Source: Magnetaquiglobus sp039908105
GTDB taxonomy: Bacteria > Pseudomonadota > Magnetococcia > Magnetococcales > Magnetaquicoccaceae
Assembly: GCA_039908105.1 (NCBI GenBank)
Contig: JAMOBI010000022.1
Span: forward strand, 1 to 64,000
DNA: 64,000 nucleotides
Reading direction: 5' to 3'
This document shows, piece by piece, positions 50,459 through 59,178 of the stretch. Under the pieces are notes generated by a model. The model did not search any database. It was given only the letters and a program-made list of their open reading frames with translations, and was not told the origin of the DNA. The translations under genes were made by a program, and so were the position numbers. Every line of letters starts with the position of its first letter. Position 1 is the first letter of the stretch.

Positions 50459-50772
50459 AAAACCGAATCTGGCTTGGAATGAGTTGTTTTTTCTGGTAAA
50501 AAAAAAGAGAGGGTCTGGGAGATTCCTCTCCCAGGGTTTTGCCTTTGACTTTGGCGCGCTCTTCAAAAGAAGCATTTTTCGCCTCTTTTGCGAAAAACGG
50601 GCCGCGCGCAGTCTTCGCGAGCTTTGTTTCTGTTACTTACCGTGAAACTCTGCCTTTCGAGTTCCACCGGTGGGGTGAGGGGGTTCTCCCCCCATCACAA
50701 GTTTGGAAACGAAGCTCGCATAAAGCACAGCCCTTGCAGAAACACGACGCATCCCATAATGGGTGCGGTTTA
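50459..50772 (+). repeat. E1 element interrupted by an E2 element
   Basis: Left end (AAACCGAATCTGGCTTGG), H1, H2, then the H3 left arm GCGAGCTTTGTTTC, 60-odd bases of E2 (50636-50701), and the H3 right arm GGAAACGAAGCTCGC and right end AATGGGTGCGGTTT. E1 is complete on both sides, so E2 occupies the H3 loop. Confidence 0.85.
50636..50701 (+). repeat. E2 element nested inside E1
   Basis: TTACCGTGAAACTCTGCC TTTCG AGTTCCACCGGT hairpin, then GGGGTGAGGGGGTTCT and CCCCCCATCACAAG. It falls exactly within the loop of E1 hairpin H3. Confidence 0.75.
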
Positions 50773-50791
50773 GAAGATGAGGTGATGAGAA

Positions 50792-51016
50792 ATGGCGCTT
50801 TATGATTACAAATGCGATGCGTGTGGTTTGCGTTTCGAGCAGGATCATCCGATGTCCGCGCCGCCGGTCAAGATTTGTCCGGAGTGTGGTGCGGAAAAAG
50901 TACGAAAGATCCTTTCCACTGGCGGGATTCAGATGGGCGGGTCTCGGAGCACGCCTCCGCCGTCTTCGCCGTGTGGTGCGGGCGGTTGTGGGGGAGGGAT
51001 GTGCGGCCTGGGCTGA
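50792..51016 (+). CDS. FmdB-family zinc ribbon protein
   Basis: A 74-residue putative regulatory protein opening MALYDYKCDACGLRFEQDH with a second CPECG pair (about 30-34), the standard FmdB/CxxC_CXXC_SSSS zinc ribbon. The C-terminus is a Ser/Pro/Gly tail ending in PCGAGGCGGGMCGLG with extra cysteines. It starts 20 bases after an E1 element. The role is unknown. Confidence 0.85.
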   Translation: MALYDYKCDACGLRFEQDHPMSAPPVKICPECGAEKVRKILSTGGIQMGGSRSTPPPSSPCGAGGCGGGMCGLG

Positions 51017-51173
51017 TCGGCGGGTGGTTTGCGGATCGGTGGATGTGCTGTTCAAATTGGATTCGGCGCCGCTTGCGGAGGATTTCTTCCAAGCGGCGTT
51101 TTTGTTGCTGGTGCGTTGAACAGCTGTCCAGATTTGGCCTGTCTCTTGCTAAAATTCTTCCATCTCGGAGGCG

Positions 51174-51758
51174 ATGTGCATCCATCCGTTCGATAGGGAA
51201 ACCCGCAGCGGTTACAAACTCTTGGACGTTGAAACCTTGTTAGCCAATCCATCCATATATACCAGCAGCCTTTATAACCTGGACGAGGGTAACTACGCTC
51301 AAACACTGGCCACACTGGCCGAGTGGGGCGATGCCAAGGCGCAGCACAATCTGGCGGCCATGCATCTTGAGGGGCAGGAGGTACCGCTTGATTATGCGCT
51401 GGCCTTGCAGTGGCATCGTTTGGCTGCGGAACAGGGGTATGCCCCGGCGCAGCACGATCTGGGCACCATGTATCTGGAAGGGCTCGGTGTTGAACCGGAT
51501 CCTGCCGTGGCGGCTTCCTGGTTTCTGGCTGCCGCCAAACAGAGTGATCACAAGGCGGAGAACAATCTCGGCATTCTCTACGCGACCGGCGAGGGAGTGG
51601 AGCGGGATATGATTCAGGCACGGGCCTGGTTTTTGATGGCCGCCCGTGGCGGGTTGATCGATGCCTTGGAGAATCTGGAACTCTCTGCCGAGGAGATGAA
51701 TCCGGAAGAGTTGACACAGGCTGAGACCCTGGCAGAGCAGTGGAGCACCAAGGAGTAG
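51174..51758 (+). CDS. Sel1-repeat protein
   Basis: A 194-residue protein made largely of Sel1-like (TPR-related) helical repeats: AKAQHNLAAMHLEGQEVPLD, APAQHDLGTMYLEGLGVEPD and HKAENNLGILYATGEGVERD (about 57-160), which usually act as protein-binding scaffolds. No signal peptide is seen at the chosen start. The N-terminal 40 residues are unique. It is followed by E1 sequence and the convergent purN. Confidence 0.85.
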   Translation: MCIHPFDRETRSGYKLLDVETLLANPSIYTSSLYNLDEGNYAQTLATLAEWGDAKAQHNLAAMHLEGQEVPLDYALALQWHRLAAEQGYAPAQHDLGTMYLEGLGVEPDPAVAASWFLAAAKQSDHKAENNLGILYATGEGVERDMIQARAWFLMAARGGLIDALENLELSAEEMNPEELTQAETLAEQWSTKE

Positions 51759-51818
51759 CAACACCGGGAGTCATGGATCATTTCGGATTGCCGGGGCCAA
51801 CAGTTCCGCGCCAGGTTC

Positions 51819-51877
51819 TCTACGCATCCCAAAACAGGTGCGGTTGGGAAAAAACGACGCAACCCGAGATGGTGCGG
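51819..51877 (+). repeat. Two tandem E1 right-end fragments
   Basis: Bases 51819-51846 (CTACGCATCCCAAAACAGGT then GCGGTT) and 51850-51877 (AAAAACGACGCAACCCGAGA then TGGTGCGG) are two successive right-end remnants directly before the full E1 copy. Confidence 0.65.
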
Positions 51878-51880
51878 ACC

Positions 51881-52129
51881 AAACCGCACCCAGCCTGGAA
51901 TGTGTGGTTTTTATTAGTGAAAAAAAAGAGAGGGTCTGGAGATTCATCTCCCAGGGTTTAGCTTTTGACTTTAGCGCGCTCTTTTCAAGAAGCATTTTTC
52001 GCGCCTTTTGCGAAAAATGCGCCGCGCGCGGCCTTCGCGGGAGTCGTTTTTTGCTTTTTGGAAACGACTCTGTGCATCTTGCACGCAGCCTTGCGAAAAC
52101 CTACGCATCCAAAAATGGGTGCGGTTTAA
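51881..52129 (+). repeat. E1 element, full-length copy
   Basis: AAACCGCACCCAGCCTGG at the left, H1, H2 (GCATTTTTCGCGCC.../ GCGAAAAATGC), H3 (GAGTCGTTTT / GGAAACGACTC) and the right end CAAAAATGGGTGCGGTTTAA (first A omitted variants aside). The TTA at 52126-52128 is, on the minus strand, the purN stop codon. Confidence 0.88.
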
Positions 52130-52833
52130 CAGCCAACAAAATTACTGGTTGATGCTTCGGTTGGTGAGATCAACACTTCCTCGGCCTCTTCTTTTTCCCT
52201 GGCCAGCACACGTACCCTCTGTCCTTCGACCAGCAACCTGCCTTCGGCAAACAAGCGGACCGCCAGTGGGTAGATGCGGTGCTCTTGTTTAAGGATGCGT
52301 GCAGCGAGGGTATGGGCATCGTCGTTGTCGAGAATTGGCACCACCGCCTGGGCGATGATGGGTCCGGCATCCACCTCCTCGGTGACGAAATGGACCGTGG
52401 CCCCGGAAAAGCGCGCACCGGCCTCAATGGCCCGTTGTTGTACGTGCAGACCTGGAAAGGCGGGCAACAGGGCGGGATGGATGTTCAACAGCCGTCCGGC
52501 AAAGGCGCGGATGAAGAGTGGGGTCAACACCCGCATGAACCCGGCCAGACAGACCAGCTCCACCCGGGCAGCCTGCAAGGCGTCGATCATCGCCTGCTCG
52601 AACCCCATTCGATCCGGGAACGCCTTGTGATCAATCACCAACGTGGCAATGCCGGCCTGCTGGGCACGCTCCAGCCCGAAGGCGTCGGTGCGATTGCTGA
52701 TCACCAGCGCGATGCGCGCTGGGATGAATCCGTCGGCCATGCGATCGATCAGCGCCTGGAGATTACTGCCACCTCCGGAGATCAGGACACCGATGGGCAG
52801 TGGATTTTGTTTTGTCACGGTTGCCTCAGCCAT
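52126..52833 (-). CDS. purN: Phosphoribosylglycinamide formyltransferase
   Basis: Transfers formyl from 10-formyl-THF to GAR in purine synthesis. The 235-residue protein has GVLISGGGSNLQALIDRM, the active-site ISNRTDAFGLERA, NIHPALLPAFPG and GATVHFVTEEVDAGPIIAQ. The C-terminal 30 residues beyond the usual end (EKEEAEEVLISPTEASTSNF) are non-conserved, and the TAA stop comes from the E1 terminus. ATG 52833 overlaps the purM stop. Confidence 0.95.
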   Translation of the reverse strand: MAEATVTKQNPLPIGVLISGGGSNLQALIDRMADGFIPARIALVISNRTDAFGLERAQQAGIATLVIDHKAFPDRMGFEQAMIDALQAARVELVCLAGFMRVLTPLFIRAFAGRLLNIHPALLPAFPGLHVQQRAIEAGARFSGATVHFVTEEVDAGPIIAQAVVPILDNDDAHTLAARILKQEHRIYPLAVRLFAEGRLLVEGQRVRVLAREKEEAEEVLISPTEASTSNFVGC

Positions 52834-53920
52834 GGATGACCACCCTCGGCTCTGCATCCCCGGTACGTGCGATCACCTCTCCGATGCGCCATGCCTGCTC
52901 CCCGGAGGCGTGCAGGCTCAAAAGGGCGCCTTCCACATCGGCTTCGGCCACCACCGCCACCATCCCCAATCCGCAGTTGAAGGTGCGGTTCATCTCCGTC
53001 TCCTCGATGTTGCCGAGGCGTTGCAGCAGAGCGAAAATGGGTGGGCGTGGCCAAGCGCGCCTGTCGAGGGTGACCGAGACCGACTCCGGTAGCACGCGAG
53101 GGATGTTTTCGGTGAAGCCGCCGCCGGTGATGTGCACCAACCCCTTGATGGTGAACTTCTTTGCCAAATCGAGGATCGGGCGGACGTAGATGCGAGTTGG
53201 GGTGAGCAGCACCTCGCCGAGCGGTTTTTCACCTGCCGGAGTTGAAAAGAGCGCATCGAGACCTGGACCGCGCGGGGCCATCACCAGATGGCGGATGAGC
53301 GAATAGCCGTTGGAGTGCGGACCTGACGAGGCGATGCCGATCACCGCATCCCCGGGCACGATGGTCGAGCCGTCGATCAAGGCGGGGCGATCGACGATGC
53401 CGACCGCAAAACCGGCCAGATCATATTCGCCGGGCGGGTAGAAGGAGGGCATTTCTGCGGTTTCGCCGCCGACCAGGGCACAGCCGGCCTGCCGACAGCC
53501 GTTGGCAATCCCCTGGATCACGGTGGCGGCCACCTCTGGATCGAGCGCGCCGGTGGCGAAGTAGTCGAGAAAAAAGAGCGGTTCAGCTCCCTGGACCACC
53601 AGGTCGTTCACCGACATGGCCACCAGGTCGATGCCCACGGTGTCGTGACGACCGGTCAAAAAGGCCAGTTTCAGTTTGGTGCCCACACCGTCGGTGGTCG
53701 AGACGAGCAGAGGATCGCTGTATTGGCGCCACTCGGGACGGAACAGCGCGCCGAAACCACCGATGCCGCCGAGGATGCCCGGTCGACGGGTGGAGGCGAC
53801 CGCGTCGCGGATCAGCTCCACCACGCGGTTGCCGGCATCGATGTCAACGCCCGCGTCGCGATAGGTGGTGGCGTTGCCGGTACCCGATGGGCCGGCACCT
53901 GAATTCTCTGGATGGGACAT
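52826..53920 (-). CDS. purM: Phosphoribosylformylglycinamidine cyclo-ligase
   Basis: AIR synthetase of purine biosynthesis, 364 residues: YRDAGVDIDAGNRVVELIRD at the start, TTDGVGTKLKLAFL, VNDLVVQGAEPLFFLDYFATG and GGETAEMPSFYPPGEYDLAG all typical. A 17-residue non-conserved leader precedes. Transcribed with purN and divergent from the DUF2066 gene. Confidence 0.97.
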   Translation of the reverse strand: MSHPENSGAGPSGTGNATTYRDAGVDIDAGNRVVELIRDAVASTRRPGILGGIGGFGALFRPEWRQYSDPLLVSTTDGVGTKLKLAFLTGRHDTVGIDLVAMSVNDLVVQGAEPLFFLDYFATGALDPEVAATVIQGIANGCRQAGCALVGGETAEMPSFYPPGEYDLAGFAVGIVDRPALIDGSTIVPGDAVIGIASSGPHSNGYSLIRHLVMAPRGPGLDALFSTPAGEKPLGEVLLTPTRIYVRPILDLAKKFTIKGLVHITGGGFTENIPRVLPESVSVTLDRRAWPRPPIFALLQRLGNIEETEMNRTFNCGLGMVAVVAEADVEGALLSLHASGEQAWRIGEVIARTGDAEPRVVIHG

Positions 53921-54018
53921 GGCTGCTGGTTATCCTTGTCGATCTTGGGGGTTTGCTCTTTTTTCCCAAGAAAGGTTACACTAGCCGCGCGTGATGTGGA
54001 ATGCACGAAGAATACAAA

Positions 54019-54089
54019 CTTGCATGCTGGGGGGAGACCCCCCTCACCCCCTCACTTTAAGGAACTCCCGAAGAGAGAGTTCCACCGTA
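54019..54089 (-). repeat. E2 palindromic repeat
   Basis: On the minus strand: GTACGGTGGAACTCTC...GGGAGTTCC (hairpin), a short spacer, GTGAGGGGGTGAGGGGGGTC and CCCCCCAGCATGCAAG. It fills the gap between the divergent purM and DUF2066 genes, a natural promoter region. Confidence 0.75.
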
Positions 54090-54114
54090 CAAAATGCGGG
54101 AGTTCGGAATCATC

Positions 54115-55413
54115 ATGATCGGAATGGAAAGTCCTGGTCCTCGACATGTCGGTAGGTGTTGGATTGCGTTGGCGGTTGTTTGGCTCCTCGTTGGCACAAT
54201 CGTGCCGGCGTGGTCTGCGGATACGGGAAGTGTTGCAATCTACGACCTGCGAGGCGTCGAAGTGTCGTTGCCGACGGGCGGCAAGGGGATCGAGGCCATG
54301 CACGAAGCCGGCGTGGCTCAGGCGCAGCGCGATGGGCTGCAACGGCTGTTCAAACGTCTGCTGAGCGGTGCCGAGCGTGAGGCCCGCAAGGAGTATCTGT
54401 CCACGCTGGCCAAGGATGCCAAACGGCTTACCGAACGGACGGTGGTGCGCTCGACCAAACAGGTGGGGGATCGCCTGAACATGAGCGTGGATCTTCAGTT
54501 CTCCCGCAAGGAGCTCTCTGCCGCGCTCACCAAGGAGAACATCCCCTACACCGAGGCCGCTTATCCGGTGGTGGTGCCGATCGCACCGGAAGAGAGGGGC
54601 GAGGGGGCGTCAACTTTGTTGTGGAAGGGACTGCCGAATGCGGGTCGCGACTTTGGCGTACAGGTGATCCTGCCCTTGGGCGATCTGGAGGATCTGACGC
54701 AACTGAACTGGGAAAAGGGGCTCAAAGGGGATGCCGAGGTGCTCAACTGGGCAGCTGGCCGCTATGGGGCCGGCGAGATCTGGCTGGCCAAGGCGGTCGT
54801 CACCCCTGTGAGCGGCGGCAAGGGAGCGAAAGTCAAGCTTGTTGCGAGCCTGACCGTGGCACGCCCCAATGTGGCACCGATCGTCTATCAGGTGAGCGAA
54901 GAGAAGGGCGGAACCTCGGTCGAGGAGGTCAGCAATGCCCTTTATCCCGCTGTTGCTGCCAAACTGGTGGGTCAGGCAGTGGAACGGTGGGTGAGCGATC
55001 ATGTCGTGCTGCCCGGCAGCCGGCATGTGGTGCGCATGCGGGTGATGCACGATGTGCAGGTGGCCAGGCTCGGTGAATTCCTGGCCGGCGTGCGCGCCGT
55101 ACCGGGGATGGCTGAACCGCGCGTGATCCAGACCACGGCGCGCGAGACCCTTTTTGAGTGCGACTTCCAGGGGCGGGACGAACTGCTCGACGAGGCACTG
55201 GCCAAACTGGTGGTGTATCGGGAGAAGAGTCCGGAGGGGATGGTACTGTGGCTGATTCCTCCACCCAAGGAGGGACAGGCAGCCCAACCGGCGCAGTCCG
55301 CACTGCCTGTCCAACCGGTCCAACCGGTGCCACCCCCGCAACCGGGACAATCTGAGCAGCCTGTCCAACCGGTGCAACCGGCCCGGGACAATGCCGGTAA
55401 AAGCTGGCTGTAG
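54115..55413 (+). CDS. DUF2066 exported protein
   Basis: A 432-residue protein with an N-terminal signal sequence (CWIALAVVWLLVGTIVPAWS) and a DUF2066 body (AGVAQAQRDGLQRLFKRLL early on). The last 50 residues are a Gln/Pro/Val-rich tail (QPVQPVPPPQPGQSEQPVQP). DUF2066 genes typically lie between purM and hda, as here; their function is unknown. The start is uncertain among ATGs at 54094, 54115 and 54124; the first lies in repeat-derived sequence. Confidence 0.82.
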   Translation: MIGMESPGPRHVGRCWIALAVVWLLVGTIVPAWSADTGSVAIYDLRGVEVSLPTGGKGIEAMHEAGVAQAQRDGLQRLFKRLLSGAEREARKEYLSTLAKDAKRLTERTVVRSTKQVGDRLNMSVDLQFSRKELSAALTKENIPYTEAAYPVVVPIAPEERGEGASTLLWKGLPNAGRDFGVQVILPLGDLEDLTQLNWEKGLKGDAEVLNWAAGRYGAGEIWLAKAVVTPVSGGKGAKVKLVASLTVARPNVAPIVYQVSEEKGGTSVEEVSNALYPAVAAKLVGQAVERWVSDHVVLPGSRHVVRMRVMHDVQVARLGEFLAGVRAVPGMAEPRVIQTTARETLFECDFQGRDELLDEALAKLVVYREKSPEGMVLWLIPPPKEGQAAQPAQSALPVQPVQPVPPPQPGQSEQPVQPVQPARDNAGKSWL

Positions 55414-55447
55414 GGGTATGGGGAGAGAGTATGAATCGGTGGGTGTC

Positions 55448-56536
55448 ATGAGTCCGGAGCCGCTTTTCATTGCTGCCGGCACGCAAGGTGCCAAGCAGGT
55501 GGACGGACGGTTGCAATCGTTCGTGCCGATTCGCGGTCGAACGAGCGTGGAGCATGTCGTAGCTGCAGCCCTGGATGCGCAATCCGTCGGACCAATCTGT
55601 GTCTGGGGGGATCGCGAACGGTTGGAGACGTGCCTGGGTTGGGCCGTGAGACGGGCCGGCGAGCAGGGCAAGGCATTGTACCTGGTTGAGGAGGGGAGGC
55701 ATTTTGTCGAGAGTTTCGTGACGACGATTCTCAGGCATCTGCACCAGGAGCGCGGCATTGTCCTGGAGCCGTGGGTGTTTGCCGAACCGTTGGGCGGGCG
55801 ACATTGGGATTTGTGGCGCGAATTGGGCCAGGAAGCGGAGATTGCCGGCATGCCGATCAACCTCTTGGCCAGTGATTTGCCGTTGCTGCAATCCGGGGAG
55901 ATCGAATGCATGGTACGTGGCAAGCGGACAGATGCGGATCTGATCCTGGGGCGCACGGTGCGCTCGGCCATCGATGCGGCGGTGGAACGGGTCGATGAAC
56001 CGTTCCAATACGATCGGGCGGTCAAGAACTATTATACCTTTCTGTCCAATGACGAACCTTACGAGTTGATCGTCAATAATTTTCTGGCCGGGAGGCCGTT
56101 CCGGGTGCCACGGTTTATCTGGAATTTGGCTGGACACCTTTTCAACAACCGCACCATCATTGAGGGTGGTCGGTTCAATCTGAAGAAGATCAAGAATAAC
56201 GTGGTGTTTGTCAAATCACTCTTTTCCAAGGCACGCCAGGATGAAAGCGAAGGGATTGGGCATGTCAGAAAGAATTATTATCAGATGCTGAAAGCCTTCT
56301 CGTTTCTCGTGCGCGCCTATTTCATCATTGTAAAGAACAAGGATGCCAACCCAAAATTTCGGGATCTTGCCCTCATGGAAGAGCGCATTCGAACCTTGAC
56401 CGGCTGTACCATGACCCTGCAGATCAGCGATTGTTCCGGTCCGGCATTGGATATCGATACCGAATACGAGATCGAATACATTGAGCGCCATTTCGAACGA
56501 TTGCAAGCTGTTGGCGTACCTGGGATTCTGGTCTGA
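55448..56536 (+). CDS. Nucleotidyltransferase-like protein
   Basis: A soluble protein of about 362 residues. The start PLFIAAGTQGAKQVDGRLQS and the end ALDIDTEYEIEYIERHFERL frame a MobA/NTP-transferase-like fold in which the usual AGGxGxR loop is altered to AAGTQGAK. The middle has GKRTDADLILGRTVRSAID and a basic segment (NLKKIKNNVVFVKSLFSKAR). It may be a sugar- or polyol-phosphate nucleotidyltransferase, though the loop deviation makes activity uncertain. It lies between DUF2066 and hda, where a permease-type gene is more usual. Confidence 0.6.
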   Translation: MSPEPLFIAAGTQGAKQVDGRLQSFVPIRGRTSVEHVVAAALDAQSVGPICVWGDRERLETCLGWAVRRAGEQGKALYLVEEGRHFVESFVTTILRHLHQERGIVLEPWVFAEPLGGRHWDLWRELGQEAEIAGMPINLLASDLPLLQSGEIECMVRGKRTDADLILGRTVRSAIDAAVERVDEPFQYDRAVKNYYTFLSNDEPYELIVNNFLAGRPFRVPRFIWNLAGHLFNNRTIIEGGRFNLKKIKNNVVFVKSLFSKARQDESEGIGHVRKNYYQMLKAFSFLVRAYFIIVKNKDANPKFRDLALMEERIRTLTGCTMTLQISDCSGPALDIDTEYEIEYIERHFERLQAVGVPGILV

Positions 56537-56566
56537 ACCGCGCGCCGAACGGGAGGGATTCCGGCC

Positions 56567-57289
56567 ATGATGCAGCGGATTCTGGAGTTTGGTGTGGATC
56601 CGGTGTTCACCTTTGCCAATCTCATCGTCGGAGAGTCGAACCGTCTGGCCTGCTCGGCGGTGACACTGCTGATGGAGTCGCCGGCTACGAGTCTGACGCT
56701 GGTCGGTGAGGCCGGCTGTGGCAAGAGCCATCTGCTGCATGCCGCAGTCGCCGAAAGACAGACGCGACAGGGAGCCGGGCTGGCCGCTTTTCTCGATCCC
56801 GAAGCGCTGGGAGTCGCGCTGGCCGATGGGGGTGAAGGGGCATTGACCTGCTTTCTGGAACGGTGGTCGGGTCACGTGCTGGTGGCGGTTGATAATTTGG
56901 AGAATATTGCTTCGGGTTCGGAAGCGGTTCAGGAAGGGTTGTTGTTTCTGTTCAACCATCTGCGCGAGAATGGTGGGCGTCTGTTGATCGCCTCGCGTGT
57001 TTCTCCGGTCGAATTGGGCACGTTGCGCGCCGATTTGCGTTCGCGTCTGATGTGGGGACCGGTCATGGAGATTGCACTCCCGGATGATGATGAACTGGCA
57101 ATGATTTTAGCCAAACTGGCCGCCGATCGTCAGGTGCGATTAAGTCCCGAGGTGGTGAAATTCCTTTTGAGCCGCTTGCCCAGACGAATCTCCGATCTGG
57201 CATTGGCCTTGGAACGGCTTGATCGGGCCGGGATGGAGCGCTTGCGTCCGTTGACCGTGCCTCTGGCCAAGGAGATACTGGAGTTATGA
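56567..57289 (+). CDS. hda: Hda/DnaA-type AAA+ protein
   Basis: A 240-residue AAA+ protein of the DnaA/Hda type: TLVGEAGCGKSHLLHAAVAE is the Walker A segment (residues about 43-62), VLVAVDNLENI the Walker B-like element, and RLLIASRVSPVELG and DLRSRLMWGPVMEIALPDDD the sensor regions. There is no C-terminal DnaA DNA-binding domain. Hda promotes hydrolysis of DnaA-ATP after initiation with the beta clamp; a clamp-binding N-terminal motif is not obvious here (MMQRILEFGVDP). Start ATG 56567. Confidence 0.85.
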   Translation: MMQRILEFGVDPVFTFANLIVGESNRLACSAVTLLMESPATSLTLVGEAGCGKSHLLHAAVAERQTRQGAGLAAFLDPEALGVALADGGEGALTCFLERWSGHVLVAVDNLENIASGSEAVQEGLLFLFNHLRENGGRLLIASRVSPVELGTLRADLRSRLMWGPVMEIALPDDDELAMILAKLAADRQVRLSPEVVKFLLSRLPRRISDLALALERLDRAGMERLRPLTVPLAKEILEL

Positions 57290-57338
57290 ACAGATCTCGG
57301 ACGCCCCCCCTATTTCCGTTATGAGCGAGAGGTCAGCC

Positions 57339-57590
57339 ATATCGCACCCGGCTTGAAATGTGTAGTTCCTACTGGTGAAAAAAAAGAGAGGGTCTGGGAG
57401 ATTCCTCTCCCAGGGTTTTGCTTTTGACTTTAGCGCGCTCTTCAAAAGAAGCATGTTTCGCGCCTTTTCTAGAAAAATGCGCAGCGCGCCGCCTTCGCGG
57501 GAGTCGTTTCCGCCTATTGGAAACGACTCTGTGCATTTTGCACGCGGCCTTGCAGAAAACGACGCATCCCAACAAAACAGGTGCGGTTGG
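57339..57590 (+). repeat. E1 element, full-length copy
   Basis: Degenerate left end (ATCGCACCCGGCTTG), H1, H2, H3 (GAGTCGTTTCC / GGAAACGACTC) and right end ACAGGTGCGGTT. It lies after hda and 227 bases before the ACP gene. Confidence 0.87.
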
Positions 57591-57816
57591 ATCGGGTACG
57601 AGATCGCATGCCACACCAGTCACGAATCAAGCGACTTGTATCAAGAGAATTGACGTGGTGCATGAGATGCTATTATTTTAAACGGCATGCTGAACGATTG
57701 CCTTCGGACGCAAAGACGATCCCGCCACGGTTCAGGGGTGGGTCACGACCCAATCACTGCGGCACCGCGACGCTCCGAACGGTGGTGCAAACATTTTTTG
57801 CAGAAAGACCTTGATC
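57591..57816 (+). other. AT-richer promoter region of the ACP-aldolase-ligase operon
   Basis: TTGACG at 57650-57655 with TATTAT (57671-57676) or the overlapping TTATTT provides a plausible but non-ideal -35/-10 pair (15-17 bases apart). The rest of the interval holds no gene I can support; the open frames through it share E1 sequence. Confidence 0.4.
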
Positions 57817-58089
57817 ATGTCCAATCGGACACCTACGGATGTTCTCTTCCAACAGGTTTTAGACCTGATCCTCGATGCCGTGCCCGAGCATGATCGGGAG
57901 CGCATCACTCCGACAGTCGCCCTGTTGGAAAATGGACTGCTCGATTCTTTTGCGTTCATTCGACTCATCGGTGCGCTGGAGGAGCATTTCAGCATCGAGA
58001 TCGATCCTATGAACTTGGATATCCAACATTTCCGAAACGTTGCATCCATTGTCCAGTGGGTTGAAAAATCGCTACCGATTCCATCTTGA
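57817..58089 (+). CDS. Acyl carrier protein
   Basis: A 90-residue stand-alone ACP. The phosphopantetheine Ser is in GLLDSFAFIRLIGALEEHF (about residue 43), followed by the helix III/IV region (HFRNVASIVQWVEKSL). It is not the fatty-acid AcpP: the sequence around the Ser (DSF rather than DSL) and its neighbours, an HMGL-type aldolase and an acyl-activating enzyme, suggest a specialised pathway. ATG 57817 is chosen. Confidence 0.88.
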   Translation: MSNRTPTDVLFQQVLDLILDAVPEHDRERITPTVALLENGLLDSFAFIRLIGALEEHFSIEIDPMNLDIQHFRNVASIVQWVEKSLPIPS

Positions 58090-58115
58090 AGATCTCCGCG
58101 CAGGGCCAGTAAGTC

Positions 58116-59174
58116 ATGAGTGTTCAACTGACGATTCTCGAATGCACCTTGCGCGATGGCAGCTATGCCATCGATTTTCAATTCACCCGCGAGGATACGC
58201 TGGCCATTGCCGGGGCTTTGGATGCAGCCGGTTTCGAGATGATCGAGATCGGACATGGCGTGGGCATGGGCGCGCAGGAGAGCGGCAAGGGGTTCGCAGC
58301 CGAGAGCGACGAAACCTACATGCTTGCAGCCGCGCAAGCGGTTCGTCATGGCCGTTGGGGCATGTTCTGCATCCCTGGGATTGCCCGGATTGACCACTTG
58401 CGCATGGCGGTCGATCATGGAATGGACTTCGTTCGTATCGGCACCAACATCGATCGGATCGACGAATCCAGACCGTTTATTGATGAGGCCCGCAAACTGG
58501 GGCTCATGGTCATTACCAATTTTATGAAATCCTATGCTTTACCGCCTGCGGAGTTTGCGCAACTGGCGCGTCGGTCACATGAATTCGGCGCAGAGATCGT
58601 TTATCTGGTGGATTCCGCCGGAGGGATGTTGCCGGAAGATGTCCAGGCTTATGTGGGGGCAGCCCGGGATTGGACTCCCGATATTCGACTCGGTTTTCAT
58701 GGACATAACAATCTTGGATTGGGGGTGGCCAACCTGCTGGTGGCAGTCCGTGCCGGGGTTGAGTTGGTCGATACCTCGCTGCAGGGCATGGGACGCAGCA
58801 CCGGCAATCCGCCCACCGAACAGGTGTTGTGCGTATTGAGTCGTGATCCCCGTTTTGCCCAGAAAATGGATGCGCTTACCGTCATGGCGATCGGGCGCCG
58901 CCATATCCAGCCGTTCTTGACCAACCATGGCATCGACTCGTTGGATATCGTTTCCGGGCATGCGCAGTTTCACACCAGTCACATGCCGCTCATTCAGAAA
59001 TACGCCACACGTTATCGGGTCGATCCGCACCACCTGATCATTGCCGTCTGCCGGCGTGACAAGCTCTCGGTCAGCGACTCTCTGGTGGACGAGGAGGCGG
59101 AACGGTTGAGTCGGGAAGGGGTGCGCGGTGGTCGTTTGCTCTTCGGGCGCTATCCTGGCCAGGAACAGGGCTAG
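58116..59174 (+). CDS. HMGL-like DRE-TIM aldolase
   Basis: A 352-residue TIM-barrel metal-dependent lyase of the HMG-CoA lyase/4-hydroxy-2-oxovalerate aldolase group: ECTLRDGSYAIDFQF at the start (DRE-like metal Asp), VYLVDSAGGMLPEDV, the metal HxH in LGFHGHNNLGLGVAN (about 195-209) and DTSLQGMGRSTGNPPTEQV. The C-terminal 80 residues are divergent from MhpE. The substrate may be an acyl group on the adjacent ACP or a small keto-acid; no aldehyde dehydrogenase partner is present. Confidence 0.82.
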   Translation: MSVQLTILECTLRDGSYAIDFQFTREDTLAIAGALDAAGFEMIEIGHGVGMGAQESGKGFAAESDETYMLAAAQAVRHGRWGMFCIPGIARIDHLRMAVDHGMDFVRIGTNIDRIDESRPFIDEARKLGLMVITNFMKSYALPPAEFAQLARRSHEFGAEIVYLVDSAGGMLPEDVQAYVGAARDWTPDIRLGFHGHNNLGLGVANLLVAVRAGVELVDTSLQGMGRSTGNPPTEQVLCVLSRDPRFAQKMDALTVMAIGRRHIQPFLTNHGIDSLDIVSGHAQFHTSHMPLIQKYATRYRVDPHHLIIAVCRRDKLSVSDSLVDEEAERLSREGVRGGRLLFGRYPGQEQG

Positions 59175-59178
59175 GTCG

